A stretch of 64,000 nucleotides of DNA from Hyphomicrobiales bacterium (GCA_017305455.1 JAFKKO010000114.1:42884-106883); one strand, 5' to 3'; counted from the first letter of the stretch, positions 16,166-24,819 are shown. The notes: generated from the sequence alone by a model not told the origin. Numbers and translations are program-made.

Positions 16166-16938
16166 CAGGTGTTTTCCGGATGGGTAAGAGTGGCGGCGAG
16201 AGACTTGGCTGCGTTCTGCAACACTGGCAGTTTGGTCAGGATTTCGGCGTACGACATCCGCGTCACCGGCGCCTGGATCGCCAGCGCGGAGACGCAGACG
16301 CGCGAGCGGCCTTTCTGCTGGAAGATCGGCACCGCGAGACAGACGAGGCCGGGCAGATATTCCTCGCGATCGAGCGCATAGCCGTCGCGCCGCACTTCGG
16401 CGAGTTCGCGCAGCAGTGCGTTGCGGTCGGCCACGGTGTTGTCGGTATGCTTCTCGAACGACATCTCATTGAGGATGAGATCGCGCTTGGCCGGCTGCAT
16501 CAGCGAGAGGAACAGCTTGCCGCTCGCCGAGCAATAGGCCGGGACTTTCGAGCCCTGCTGGAAGGTGATGCGCAGCGGCCATTTGGTTTCGACGCGGTCG
16601 AGATAGACCACCTGCGTGCCGTCGAGGATGGTGAGGTTACAGGCTTCGCCGACCTCCTGCACCACGCGGCGCAGGATGTCGTGACGCAGCGCGCCGCCCG
16701 GCTTGTTCGACAGAATCGCGAAGGCGAGCTGCGAGGCGCGCGCCGCAAGTTCGTAGCGGCGGCCGTCCGGCGTCCGCTGCAACAGGCCCGCGCTTTCCAG
16801 CGCGCCGAGCCAGCGATGCATGGTGGGTTTGGGAACGCCGATGCTGGTGGCGAGTTCGGCGAGCGTCGCCGGATGCTGCAGTCCGGCGACAGCTTCCAGC
16901 AGGCCCAACGGTTTCAAGGCGCCAAAGAGTTCGTTCAT
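16165..16938 (-). CDS. IclR-family regulator (likely of xsc and pta)
   Basis: A 257-residue IclR protein: winged helix over about residues 20-50 (PATLAELATSIGVPKPTMHRWLGALESAG), then TPDGRRYELA, GTQVVYLDRVETKWPL, SASGKLFLSL and a late EEYLPGLVCLAVPIFQ effector-domain motif. The effector domain is very close to that of the IclR at 11259-12083 (shared GE-CN-T-LDGTQ-VYLDRVE--WPL pattern), suggesting a duplicated pair that may sense related ligands, for example sulfoacetaldehyde or another sulfonate. It is upstream of and coupled to pta and divergent from xsc by 162 bases. Confidence 0.85.
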   Translation of the reverse strand: MNELFGALKPLGLLEAVAGLQHPATLAELATSIGVPKPTMHRWLGALESAGLLQRTPDGRRYELAARASQLAFAILSNKPGGALRHDILRRVVQEVGEACNLTILDGTQVVYLDRVETKWPLRITFQQGSKVPAYCSASGKLFLSLMQPAKRDLILNEMSFEKHTDNTVADRNALLRELAEVRRDGYALDREEYLPGLVCLAVPIFQQKGRSRVCVSALAIQAPVTRMSYAEILTKLPVLQNAAKSLAATLTHPENT

Positions 16939-17100
16939 GCTCCCCCTTTACACGTTTATTCCGTTAAATGAAACATAAAAACTAAAAAAATGAGATATGC
17001 GTTGCATTCGGGAAAGGGTCATGCCAGTTATCGTCCTCGAAATCAATGGATCAGTGGCCCTCACACCACCGCGGGGGCCTCCAGAGGAAAGGCACCCCCC
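16939..17100. promoter_or_regulatory. divergent IclR / xsc control region
   Basis: The 162 bases between the IclR gene and xsc include an AT-rich segment with GTTTATTCCGTTAAATGAAAC at about 16953-16973, whose ends form GTTT/AAAC arms. This is a weak candidate for an IclR operator. GAGGAAAGG stands about 10 bases before the xsc ATG. Other short frames here have no family support. Confidence 0.4.
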
Positions 17101-18876
17101 ATGAAAATGACGACGGAAGAAGCCTTCGTGAAGGTTCTGCAGATGCATGGCATCGAGCATGCCTTCGGCATCATCGGCTCGGCGTTCATGCCGATCTCGG
17201 ATCTGTTTCCGCAGGCCGGCATCACCTTCTGGGACGTCGCTCACGAGACCAATGGCGGTCTGATCTGCGACGGCTACACCCGCTCGACCGGCAAGATGGC
17301 GATGGCGATCGCGCAGAACGGCCCCGGCATCACCGGCTTCGTCACGCCGATCAAGACCGCGTACTGGAATCACACGCCGATGCTGCTGGTGACGCCGCAG
17401 GCGGCGAACAAGACCATCGGGCAGGGCGGCTTCCAGGAAGTCGAGCAGATGGCGATGTTCCGCGACATGGTCTGCTATCAGGAAGAAGTGCGCGATCCCT
17501 CGCGTGTCGCCGAGACGCTGAACCGCGTGATCATGAAGGCCAAGCGGTTGTCGGCGCCGGCGCAGCTCAACATTCCGCGCGACTTCTGGACCCAGGTCAT
17601 CGACATCGAGCTTCCCGCGATCGTCGACTTCGAGCGTCCCGCGGGCGGCGACGTCGCGGTGGCGGAAGCGGCGAAGCTTCTGTCGGAAGCGAAATTCCCG
17701 GTCATTCTCTCCGGCGCGGGCGTCGTCATCGGCGGCGCGATTCCGGATTGCGTTGCGCTCGCCGAGCGTCTCGACGCGCCGGTGTGCAACAACTACCAGC
17801 ATAACGACTCCTTCCCCGGCAGCCACCGCCTCGCGGTCGGCCCGCTCGGCTACAACGGCTCGAAGGCGGCGATGGAGCTGGTGGCGAAGGCCGACGTCGT
17901 GCTCGCGCTCGGCACCCGTCTCAATCCGTTCTCGACCCTGCCGGGCTACGGCATCGACTACTGGCCGAAGCAGGCCAAGATCATCCAGGTCGATATCAAC
18001 CCCGACCGCATCGGCCTCACCAAGCCGGTGGCTGTCGGCATCTGCGGCGATGCCAAGCAGGTGGCGAAAAACATTCTCGCGCAGCTCATCCCGACCGCCG
18101 GCGATGCGGGCCGCGAGGAGCGCAAGGCGCTGATCCACCAGACCAAGTCGAAGTGGCTGCAGACGCTGTCCAGCATGGATCACGAGGACGACGATCCGGG
18201 CACCTCCTGGAACAAGGATGCGCGCAGCCGCGACAAGGATCTGATGTCGCCGCGTCAGGCATGGCGCGCCATTCAGGCCGGTCTGCCGCGCGATGCCATC
18301 ATCTCCAGCGACATCGGCAACAACTGCGCGATCGGCAACGCCTATCCGATGTTCGACGAAGGCCGGAAGTATCTCGCGCCGGGCCTGTTCGGTCCGTGCG
18401 GCTACGGTTTTCCGGCGATCATCGGCGCCAAGATCGGCAACCCGGACACGCCCTGCGTCGGCTTTGCCGGTGACGGCGCGTTCGGCATCTCCATGAACGA
18501 GATGAGCTCGGTCGGCCGCGAGGAGTGGCCCGGCATCACCATGGTGATCTTCCGCAACTACCAGTGGGGCGCGGAAAAGCGCAACACCACGCTGTGGTAC
18601 GACAACAACTTCGTCGGCACCGAGCTCGACCGCAATCTGTCCTACGCCAAGCTCGCCACCGCCTGCGGCCTTAAGGGAGTGGTGGTGAAGACGCAGGAAG
18701 AATTGACCAACGCCCTGCGTCAGTCCTGCGAAGACCAGAAGAAGCGCATCACCACCTTCATCGAGGTGCTGCTCAATCAGGAACTGGGCGAGCCGTTCCG
18801 CCGCGACGCCATGAAGAAGCCCGTGCGCGTCGCCGGCATCAAGCGCGAGGACATGCGCCCGCAGAAGACCGCGTAA
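17101..18876 (+). CDS. xsc: sulfoacetaldehyde acetyltransferase Xsc
   Basis: A 591-residue thiamine-diphosphate enzyme that cleaves sulfoacetaldehyde with phosphate to acetyl phosphate and sulfite in the cytoplasm. The Xsc N-terminal signature is visible (KMTTEEAFVKVL, then GIIGSAFMPISDLFP with the family cofactor-activating Glu in DVAHETNGG). The central domain follows from about residue 180, and the C-terminal ThDP/Mg site is in GFAGDGAFGIS with the following NYQWGAEK. Length equals the family. A longer frame from 16990 exists, but the family starts at MKMTTEEAF and GAGGAAAGG precedes this ATG. Divergent from IclR-pta. Two hairpins follow, the second a strong terminator. This gene anchors the sulfonate interpretation of the region. 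Confidence 0.95.
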   Translation: MKMTTEEAFVKVLQMHGIEHAFGIIGSAFMPISDLFPQAGITFWDVAHETNGGLICDGYTRSTGKMAMAIAQNGPGITGFVTPIKTAYWNHTPMLLVTPQAANKTIGQGGFQEVEQMAMFRDMVCYQEEVRDPSRVAETLNRVIMKAKRLSAPAQLNIPRDFWTQVIDIELPAIVDFERPAGGDVAVAEAAKLLSEAKFPVILSGAGVVIGGAIPDCVALAERLDAPVCNNYQHNDSFPGSHRLAVGPLGYNGSKAAMELVAKADVVLALGTRLNPFSTLPGYGIDYWPKQAKIIQVDINPDRIGLTKPVAVGICGDAKQVAKNILAQLIPTAGDAGREERKALIHQTKSKWLQTLSSMDHEDDDPGTSWNKDARSRDKDLMSPRQAWRAIQAGLPRDAIISSDIGNNCAIGNAYPMFDEGRKYLAPGLFGPCGYGFPAIIGAKIGNPDTPCVGFAGDGAFGISMNEMSSVGREEWPGITMVIFRNYQWGAEKRNTTLWYDNNFVGTELDRNLSYAKLATACGLKGVVVKTQEELTNALRQSCEDQKKRITTFIEVLLNQELGEPFRRDAMKKPVRVAGIKREDMRPQKTA

Positions 18877-18883
18877 CCCGGAG

Positions 18884-18946
18884 CGATTGGCCTGCCGCCA
18901 ATCGCGAACTCTCGAGCGGCTGCCCTGACCGGCAGCCGCTTTTTTT
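18884..18946 (+). terminator. tandem hairpins and terminator after xsc
   Basis: Two perfect stems follow the xsc stop: CGATTGGC/GCCAATCG (18884-18891 and 18897-18904) and AGCGGCTGCC/GGCAGCCGCT (18915-18924 and 18931-18940), the second followed by TTTTTT. The second is a typical rho-independent terminator. Confidence 0.9.
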
Positions 18947-18964
18947 ATGGGCTGTTTTTATGGA

Positions 18965-19885
18965 TCATTTGTCGAGAGCGGGCGAGGACGCCCGTGCCGG
19001 CTTGTCGCCGAGTTGCGCGGCGATGTATTGCGCAAGCTGTTCGGCGGCGTCGGAGACGCCCTCGTGCTTGCGGTGCATGACAAGCTCGATCGGCGGCAGC
19101 TTCGGCAGCCCGTCGCCCTCGTCGAGGCAGCGCACGCCCGGCGTCACCGCGCACCGCGGAAACACCGAGACCGCGAGGCCGGCCAGCACCGCCGCCTGCA
19201 GTCCGGCGATGCTGTCGCACACCGAGCGAACCGACCATTGCAGCCCGGCGGCGCCGAGCGCCTCCAGCGCATGATGGCGATAGACGCTGCCCTGCGGCAG
19301 GACCGCCAGCGGCAGCGGCTTGCGCCGCTCCGGTTCGCTGCCCGCGCCCGCGACCCAGACCAGCGGTTCGAGGCGGACCAGTTCGCCGCGCCGGAAATCC
19401 GGCTGGTTGGTCATCAGCGCGATGTCGATCTCGCCGCGCTCCAGCGCCGCATGCAGATGAATGCTGCGGGTGCAGCGCAGCTGAATCTCCACATTGGGAT
19501 GGGAGCGCGAGAAGCTGCCGAGCACGTCGGGCAGAAGGTAGGAGGCGTAGAGGTCGGGCGTGCCCAGCGTGACGTGGCCCGCGATATCGGGCGCGGCGAA
19601 GCGTTCGCGCGCCTCGTCGTTGAGGCGCAGCATGGCGCGGGCGAATTCGAGCAGCACCTCGCCGTCGCGGGTGAGGGACAACTGGCGGCGGTTGCTGTCG
19701 AACAGGGTGTGGCCGACGATCTCCTCGAGCCGCTTGATCTGATGCGTGACCGCGGGCTGGGTTCGGCCGACCCGTTTGCCGGCCGATGTCAGGCCGCCGG
19801 TATCGACGATGGCGACGAATGTTCGCAGCAGCGCGATGTCGAGGTCGTGGCTCAATGATAAATCCCGCGAATGATGACGATGCAC
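18965..19885 (-). CDS. LysR-family regulator of the sulfoacetate-type cluster
   Basis: A 306-residue LysR protein with an N-terminal helix-turn-helix (LLRTFVAIVDTGGLTSAGKRVGRTQPAVTHQIKRLEE) and a substrate-binding-like effector domain beginning at GHVTLGTPDLYASYLLP. It is divergent from the MFS transporter that opens the acylating dehydrogenase/CoA-ligase operon, so it probably controls that operon in response to a pathway intermediate. The start is uncertain: a GTG at 19885 is given here, whereas relatives commonly start just before SHDLDIALLRTF, which would need a TTG near 19852. The C terminus is short of conserved features. Confidence 0.8.
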   Translation of the reverse strand: MHRHHSRDLSLSHDLDIALLRTFVAIVDTGGLTSAGKRVGRTQPAVTHQIKRLEEIVGHTLFDSNRRQLSLTRDGEVLLEFARAMLRLNDEARERFAAPDIAGHVTLGTPDLYASYLLPDVLGSFSRSHPNVEIQLRCTRSIHLHAALERGEIDIALMTNQPDFRRGELVRLEPLVWVAGAGSEPERRKPLPLAVLPQGSVYRHHALEALGAAGLQWSVRSVCDSIAGLQAAVLAGLAVSVFPRCAVTPGVRCLDEGDGLPKLPPIELVMHRKHEGVSDAAEQLAQYIAAQLGDKPARASSPALDK

Positions 19886-20020
19886 ATTATCAATTTCGTT
19901 GTGGGAAGGGCAGCCTATAGCATGCCGAAAAACAAGACCCTGCCAGACCTCAGCAAGCCGGACAAAGAGCCGGTCGCTGGCAGAACAATAATTTTGGGAT
20001 GAAACGACCGGGAGGATCTA

Positions 20021-21307
20021 ATGACGGTCATGCGGAACCAGGCGAGCCGGCTCGTCCTGTTGATCATCTGTTTTATGTATCTCATCTTCTACGTCGATCG
20101 CGTGAACATCTCGACCGCCGCGCCGATTATGCAGAAGGATCTCGGCCTGACCGCGACCCAGCTCGGCATCGCATTCTCGGCTTTCGCTTATCCTTACGCC
20201 TTCTTCCAGATCGCCGGCGGCTGGCTGGGTGACCGGCTCGGGCCGCGCACCACGCTGGCGCTGTGCGCGGTGCTGGTCGGCATTTCCACGATCTGGACCG
20301 GCATGGTCGGCGGCCTCGCGGCGCTGTTCATGTCGCGCCTCGTGCTCGGCATCGGCGAGGGTCCGGCGTTTCCGACCGCGACGCGCGCGCTGTCGAACTG
20401 GATGCGGCCGGACCAGCGCGCTTTCGCGCAAGGCATCACCCATGCGTTCTCGCGGTTCGGCAATGCCGCGACCCCGCCGCTGATCGCGGCCATTGTGGTA
20501 GCCTTCTCCTGGCGCGATTCCTTCTACTTTCTCGGCACTGTCAGCCTACTGTGGGCGGTGGTGTGGTTTGCCTACTTCCGCAACGATCCGCGCGAACATT
20601 CGGCGATCACGCCCGCGGAGCTCGAAGGTCTGCCGCCGGCGACGGTGGTCGCCACCCGCAAGTCGGTGCCGTGGGGTCCGCTGCTCAAGCGCATCCTGCC
20701 GGTGACGCTGACCGACTTCTGCTACGGCTGGATTCTGTGGCTGTATCTGAACTGGCTGCCGTCCTTCTTCCTTCATGAGTACAACATGAACATCAAGAAG
20801 TCGGCGCTGTTCGCCGCGGGCGTGTTCTTCGCCGGCGTGGTCGGTGACACCGTCGGCGGCCTGCTCAGCGACCGCATCCTGAAGAAGACCGGCGATGTCG
20901 GCAAGGCAAGGGTCAGCGTCATCGTGCTTGGCTTCCTCGGCTCGTTCTGCTTCATGTTGCCGATCGTGTTCATCCATGATCTGACTATCGTGTCGGGCTG
21001 CCTCAGCGCCGCGTTCTTCTTCGCGGAGCTGATCGTGGCGCCGATCTGGGCGATCCCGATGGATATCGCGCCGGAATATTCCGGCAGCGCCAGCGGGTTC
21101 ATGAATTTCGGGTTCGGCATGGCCGGCATCATCTCGCCGGTGGTGTTCGGTTATGCGATCGATCTGACCGGGCGCTGGGACGTGCCGTTCATCGGTTCGC
21201 TTGCCTTCCTGCTGATCGGTGCGATGCTGGCGCTGACATGCAAGCCGGGCCAGCGGTTCGTCGATCGACGCCAGAGCGGCGCGGTGCCGAACGCGACACC
21301 GGCCTGA
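20021..21307 (+). CDS. MFS transporter (ACS-type), probable sulfoacetate importer
   Basis: A 428-residue membrane protein with about 12 spans of the anion:cation symporter group of the MFS. Visible marks are FYVDRVNISTAAPIMQ in span 1, the GDRLGPRTT loop, RLVLGIGEGPAFPT in span 4 and the DMIAPEYSGSASG-like ending DIAPEYSGSASGFMNFG. Relatives take up glucarate, galactonate, phthalate and other organic anions. It opens the operon with the SauS-like dehydrogenase (74 bases further) and the CoA ligase, and GGAGG precedes the ATG. In Cupriavidus the sulfoacetate transporter SauU is also an MFS protein; sulfoacetate import is inferred from context. Confidence 0.75.
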   Translation: MTVMRNQASRLVLLIICFMYLIFYVDRVNISTAAPIMQKDLGLTATQLGIAFSAFAYPYAFFQIAGGWLGDRLGPRTTLALCAVLVGISTIWTGMVGGLAALFMSRLVLGIGEGPAFPTATRALSNWMRPDQRAFAQGITHAFSRFGNAATPPLIAAIVVAFSWRDSFYFLGTVSLLWAVVWFAYFRNDPREHSAITPAELEGLPPATVVATRKSVPWGPLLKRILPVTLTDFCYGWILWLYLNWLPSFFLHEYNMNIKKSALFAAGVFFAGVVGDTVGGLLSDRILKKTGDVGKARVSVIVLGFLGSFCFMLPIVFIHDLTIVSGCLSAAFFFAELIVAPIWAIPMDIAPEYSGSASGFMNFGFGMAGIISPVVFGYAIDLTGRWDVPFIGSLAFLLIGAMLALTCKPGQRFVDRRQSGAVPNATPA

Positions 21308-21381
21308 ACCCGTAACGCTTCGCATCGCGCCGGCCGCAAAGCCGGTTCGATGCGGACATCACTTGAGGATTGGAGCGAGCT

Positions 21382-22809
21382 ATGAGTGCTGTTGTTGAAA
21401 TGAAAAGCGCGATGTCGGACGCGCAGGGAATCGCCGCCGATCTGATGCGCCGCGCCCGCGTTGCGCAGGAGGCGTTCGCCGAGGCCGATCAGGCCCGCGT
21501 CGACGAGGCGGTGCGTGCGATCGCCTGGTCGCTCTACAAGCCCGAGCACGCCAAGAAACTCGCCGAGCTTGCGGTGCAGGACACAGGCCTCGGCAATGTG
21601 CCCGACAAGATCATCAAGAAGCAGCGCAAGACCTTCGGCGCGCTGCGCGACCTTTTGCGCGTCAAGTCGGTCGGCGAGATCGAGCGCGACGACAAGAAGG
21701 GCATCGTCAAGTTCGCCAAGCCGATGGGCGTCATCGGCGCGATCACGCCCTCGACCAATCCGGGCGCGACCCCGGTCAACAAGGCGCTGCTCGCGCTCAA
21801 GGGCCGCAACGCCATCATCGTCGCGCCGTCGCCGCTCGGCTACCGCACCACCGAGATGGTCGTCGATTTCATGCGCGATGCGCTGACCCAGATCGGCCTG
21901 CCGGCGGACCTCGTGCAGATCCTGCCCTCGCCGGTGACCAAGGACACCACGCAGGCGCTGATGGAGGCGGTCGATCTCGTCGTCGTCACCGGCTCGCAGG
22001 ACAACGTGCGCCGGGCCTATCGCAGCGGTACTCCGGCGATCGGCGTCGGCGCGGGCAACGTGCCGGTGATCATCGACGAGACCGCCGATCTCGATGCGGC
22101 CGCGCAGAAGATCCGCGACTCCAAGATTTTCGACAACGCCACTTCGTGTTCGTCGGAGAATGCGGTGGTGATCGTCGATGCGGTCTATGACCAGGCCATC
22201 GCGGCGCTGAAGCGGGCCGGCGGCTATCTTGCCAATAGCGAGCAGAAGGCGAAGATCCAGAGCGAATTGTGGAAGAACGGCAAACTCAACCGCCATCTGA
22301 TCGCGCGCGGCATGGACGTGCTGGTCGACGCCTTCGAACTGCCGGCCGAGACGGCGTCCGCGAAGTTCATCATGGCCGAGGAGACCGGGATCGGCCGCGA
22401 TTATCCGTTGTCGGGCGAGAAGCTCGCTTTGGTGCTGACGGTCTATCGGGCGTCCGACTTCAAGGCCGCCAAGGAGACCATCCGCAAGATTCTCGACTTC
22501 CAGGGCCGCGGCCACTCGATGGGCCTGCACACCACCAACATGGCGCGGGCACGCGAGCTCGCCGAAGAGTTGCCGGTGGTGCGCGTACTGGTGAACTTCG
22601 CCCACACTTTCGGCAATGGCGGCGGCTTCAACAGCGGCCTCGAATTCACCCTGACCATGGGCTGTGGCTCCTGGCAGAAGAACAGCATCTCGGAGAACCT
22701 GAACTACAAGCACTTCCTCAACATCACTCACCTTGTCGTGCCGATTCCGGAGGACAAGCCGTCGGAGGAAGAACTGTTCGGGCCGCACTGGGCGAAGTAC
22801 GGACAATAG
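21382..22809 (+). CDS. sauS: acylating aldehyde dehydrogenase, probable sulfoacetaldehyde dehydrogenase
   Basis: A 475-residue CoA-acylating aldehyde dehydrogenase. The catalytic cysteine is C256 in DNATSCSSENAVV, the motif of the EutE/PduP/SauS-like branch; GAGNVPVIID precedes it and the FNSGLEFTLTMGCGSW stretch is near the end. The N-terminal cofactor region contains ITPSTNPGATPVNKALLALKGRN. Acting in the reducing direction it would convert sulfoacetyl-CoA plus NAD(P)H to sulfoacetaldehyde, the substrate of Xsc. The ATG at 21382 with GGAGCGAG upstream is preferred to a TTG 12 bases earlier. It is followed after 10 bases by the CoA-ligase beta subunit. Other short acyl-CoA substrates cannot be excluded from sequence. 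Confidence 0.75.
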   Translation: MSAVVEMKSAMSDAQGIAADLMRRARVAQEAFAEADQARVDEAVRAIAWSLYKPEHAKKLAELAVQDTGLGNVPDKIIKKQRKTFGALRDLLRVKSVGEIERDDKKGIVKFAKPMGVIGAITPSTNPGATPVNKALLALKGRNAIIVAPSPLGYRTTEMVVDFMRDALTQIGLPADLVQILPSPVTKDTTQALMEAVDLVVVTGSQDNVRRAYRSGTPAIGVGAGNVPVIIDETADLDAAAQKIRDSKIFDNATSCSSENAVVIVDAVYDQAIAALKRAGGYLANSEQKAKIQSELWKNGKLNRHLIARGMDVLVDAFELPAETASAKFIMAEETGIGRDYPLSGEKLALVLTVYRASDFKAAKETIRKILDFQGRGHSMGLHTTNMARARELAEELPVVRVLVNFAHTFGNGGGFNSGLEFTLTMGCGSWQKNSISENLNYKHFLNITHLVVPIPEDKPSEEELFGPHWAKYGQ

Positions 22810-22819
22810 GACGAACGCG

Positions 22820-23947
22820 ATGAATCTCGAGGAATACGCAGCCAAGCAGCATGTGCTGGCGCCGGCCGGCGTTCCGATTCCGAAAGGAATGGTCTGCGGC
22901 ACGCCGGAAGAAGCTTATCAGGCGGTCGCCAGCATCGGTCCTTCGGTGGTGAAGGCGCAGGTGCCGACCGGCAAACGCGGCAAGTCCGGCGGCATCAAGA
23001 TGGCCGACACGCCGCATGAGGGCGCCGATGCCGCGCGCGGCATCATCGGCATGACCATCTCCGGCAACCGCGTCGAGCGGGTGCTGATCGAGCAGCGTTG
23101 CCCGATCGAGCGCGAGCTTTATGCGGCGGTGCTGGTCGATGTGGTCAGCCGTGCGCCGCTGGTGCTGTTCTCCACCGAGGGCGGCATGGACATCGAGGAG
23201 GTCGCCGAGCGCACGCCGGACGCGATCCGCCGCCACATCGTCGATGTGAGCAAGGGGTTCACCAAGGCGGACGCCACGGCGCTGCTCAAGGGCCTCGATC
23301 TCGGCTCGTCGAGCGATGCGGTCGCCGACGTGCTGGTCAAGCTCTATCAGGTGTTCCGCGACAAGGATGCCGAACTGGTCGAGATCAATCCGCTGGCGCT
23401 GCTCAAGGGCGGCAGTGTGGTGGCGCTCGACTGCAAGTTCTCGCTCGACGATGCTTCCGCCGTTCGCCAGCCGGAATTGGCCAAGGTGGCCTCGCCGCCG
23501 AAGCTGACGGCGCTGGAGGAACGCGCCGCGGCGCACGGCCTCAAGTTCATCCAGCTTGACGGCAATGTCGGTCTGCTCGCCAACGGCGCCGGTCTCACCA
23601 TGACCACGATGGACGTGATCGATCATTTCGGCGGCCGTCCGGCGAACTTCCTCGAGATCGGCGGCGAGGCCTACACCAAGGCCGAAGTCGCGCTCGATCT
23701 CGTGCTGTCCAATCCTGGCGTCAAAAGCCTCGTCGTCAATTTCTGCGGCGCGTTCGCGCGCACCGACGTGATGGCGGACGGCGTGGTCAAGGCATGGGAG
23801 ACGCTCAAGCCGAAGGTGCCGGTGTTCTTCTCGATCCACGGCACCGGCGAGGATGAAGCCGTCAAGCTGGTGCGCGAGCGCCTTGGAATTGAACCCTATG
23901 ATCTCATGGAAGATGCCGTGAAGGCGGCTGTCGAGGCAGCACAATGA
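22820..23947 (+). CDS. ADP-forming CoA ligase, succinyl-CoA-synthetase-like beta subunit
   Basis: A 375-residue ATP-grasp protein with the succinyl-CoA synthetase beta-chain layout: NLEEYAAKQ at the N terminus, VVKAQVPTGKRGKSGGIK (nucleotide-binding loop), LVEINPLALL and the C-terminal flavodoxin-like domain with GNVGLLANGAGLTMTTMD and GGRPANFLEIGGEA. The usual citric-acid-cycle enzyme is normally encoded with sucAB or mdh; here it is in an operon with an acylating sulfoacetaldehyde-type dehydrogenase and close to xsc. A two-subunit ADP-forming sulfoacetate-CoA ligase of this superfamily (SauCD) is known in anaerobic Bilophila, so sulfoacetate activation is the favoured role. A malate- or other acid-CoA ligase is possible. 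Confidence 0.72.
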   Translation: MNLEEYAAKQHVLAPAGVPIPKGMVCGTPEEAYQAVASIGPSVVKAQVPTGKRGKSGGIKMADTPHEGADAARGIIGMTISGNRVERVLIEQRCPIERELYAAVLVDVVSRAPLVLFSTEGGMDIEEVAERTPDAIRRHIVDVSKGFTKADATALLKGLDLGSSSDAVADVLVKLYQVFRDKDAELVEINPLALLKGGSVVALDCKFSLDDASAVRQPELAKVASPPKLTALEERAAAHGLKFIQLDGNVGLLANGAGLTMTTMDVIDHFGGRPANFLEIGGEAYTKAEVALDLVLSNPGVKSLVVNFCGAFARTDVMADGVVKAWETLKPKVPVFFSIHGTGEDEAVKLVRERLGIEPYDLMEDAVKAAVEAAQ

Positions 23948-24819
23948 TCTATCGACGCGGACAAAAAGTCCTGGTTCAGGGCATCACCGGCAAGCAGGGC
24001 ACCTTCTGGACCGAGAAGATGATGGAGATGGGCACCGACGTGGTGGCCGGCGTCAATCCGAAGCGCGCCGGCGAAACCATCCTCGGCGTGCCGATCTTCG
24101 CATCGGCGGTCGAGGCGGCGAAGCACGTGCGCTGCGATGTATCGGTCATCTTCATTCCGCCGAGCATGGCCAGGGACGCCATGATCGACGCGATCGACGC
24201 CGGTGTCGGCACCATCGTCGCGCTGACCGAGCACGTCCCCGGTCATGACGTGCTGGAGATTTTCGCGCGGCAGAAGAATTCGGGCAGCCGGATCGTCGGG
24301 CCGAACACGGCGGGCATCGTCACGCCGGGCGAAGGCTTCGTCGGCATCATGCCGGGCCACAACCCGAACATCTTCCAGCCCGGCAATGTCGGCGTGATCT
24401 CGCGCTCGGGCAGCCTCGGCACGTTGATGTGCCTCAATCTGACCCGCGCCGGGCTCGGCCAGTCGGCCTTCATCGGCATCGGCGGCGATCCGATCATCGG
24501 CACCACCACGCGCGACGCGCTGGAGGCGCTCGACCGCGACGCGCGCACCGAGCGCATCGTGCTGGTCGGCGAGATCGGCGGCGCGATGGAAGAAGATGCG
24601 GCGGAATATGCCCGCGGCATGACGAAGCCGATCGTCTCCTTCATCGCCGGCCGCTCTTCGCCGCCGGACAAGAAGATGGGTCATGCCGGCGCCATCGTCA
24701 CCGGCGGCCGCGGCGGCTATGCGACAAAACGCGCAGCGCTGGAAAAAGCCGGCGTGCGCGTCGCCGACACGCCGGCGCAGGTCGCTGAATATCTCGCGGA
24801 TGCGGCCGTGCCGGCCTGA
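23944..24819 (+). CDS. ADP-forming CoA ligase, succinyl-CoA-synthetase-like alpha subunit
   Basis: A 291-residue protein of the succinyl-CoA synthetase alpha-chain family. It has the CoA-binding N-terminal domain (VLVQGITGKQGTFW, GVNPKRAGETILGVPIF, VFIPPSMARDAMIDAIDAG) and the ligase domain with GPNTAGIVTPGE, RSGSLGTL and the catalytic, phosphorylated histidine H247 in KKMGHAGAIV. Its ATGA start overlaps the beta-subunit stop, so the two chains are coupled and made in equal amounts. Together they would form acyl-CoA from the acid, ATP and CoA. The gene ends the MFS-SauS-ligase operon; a GC-rich hairpin follows. Confidence 0.75.
   Translation: MIYRRGQKVLVQGITGKQGTFWTEKMMEMGTDVVAGVNPKRAGETILGVPIFASAVEAAKHVRCDVSVIFIPPSMARDAMIDAIDAGVGTIVALTEHVPGHDVLEIFARQKNSGSRIVGPNTAGIVTPGEGFVGIMPGHNPNIFQPGNVGVISRSGSLGTLMCLNLTRAGLGQSAFIGIGGDPIIGTTTRDALEALDRDARTERIVLVGEIGGAMEEDAAEYARGMTKPIVSFIAGRSSPPDKKMGHAGAIVTGGRGGYATKRAALEKAGVRVADTPAQVAEYLADAAVPA

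Noticed and set aside
22820-24819. Ordinary citric-acid-cycle succinyl-CoA synthetase
   Set aside because: Would normally be beside sucAB or mdh; here it is in an operon with an acylating aldehyde dehydrogenase and a transporter, and no TCA genes are near. Not fully excluded.
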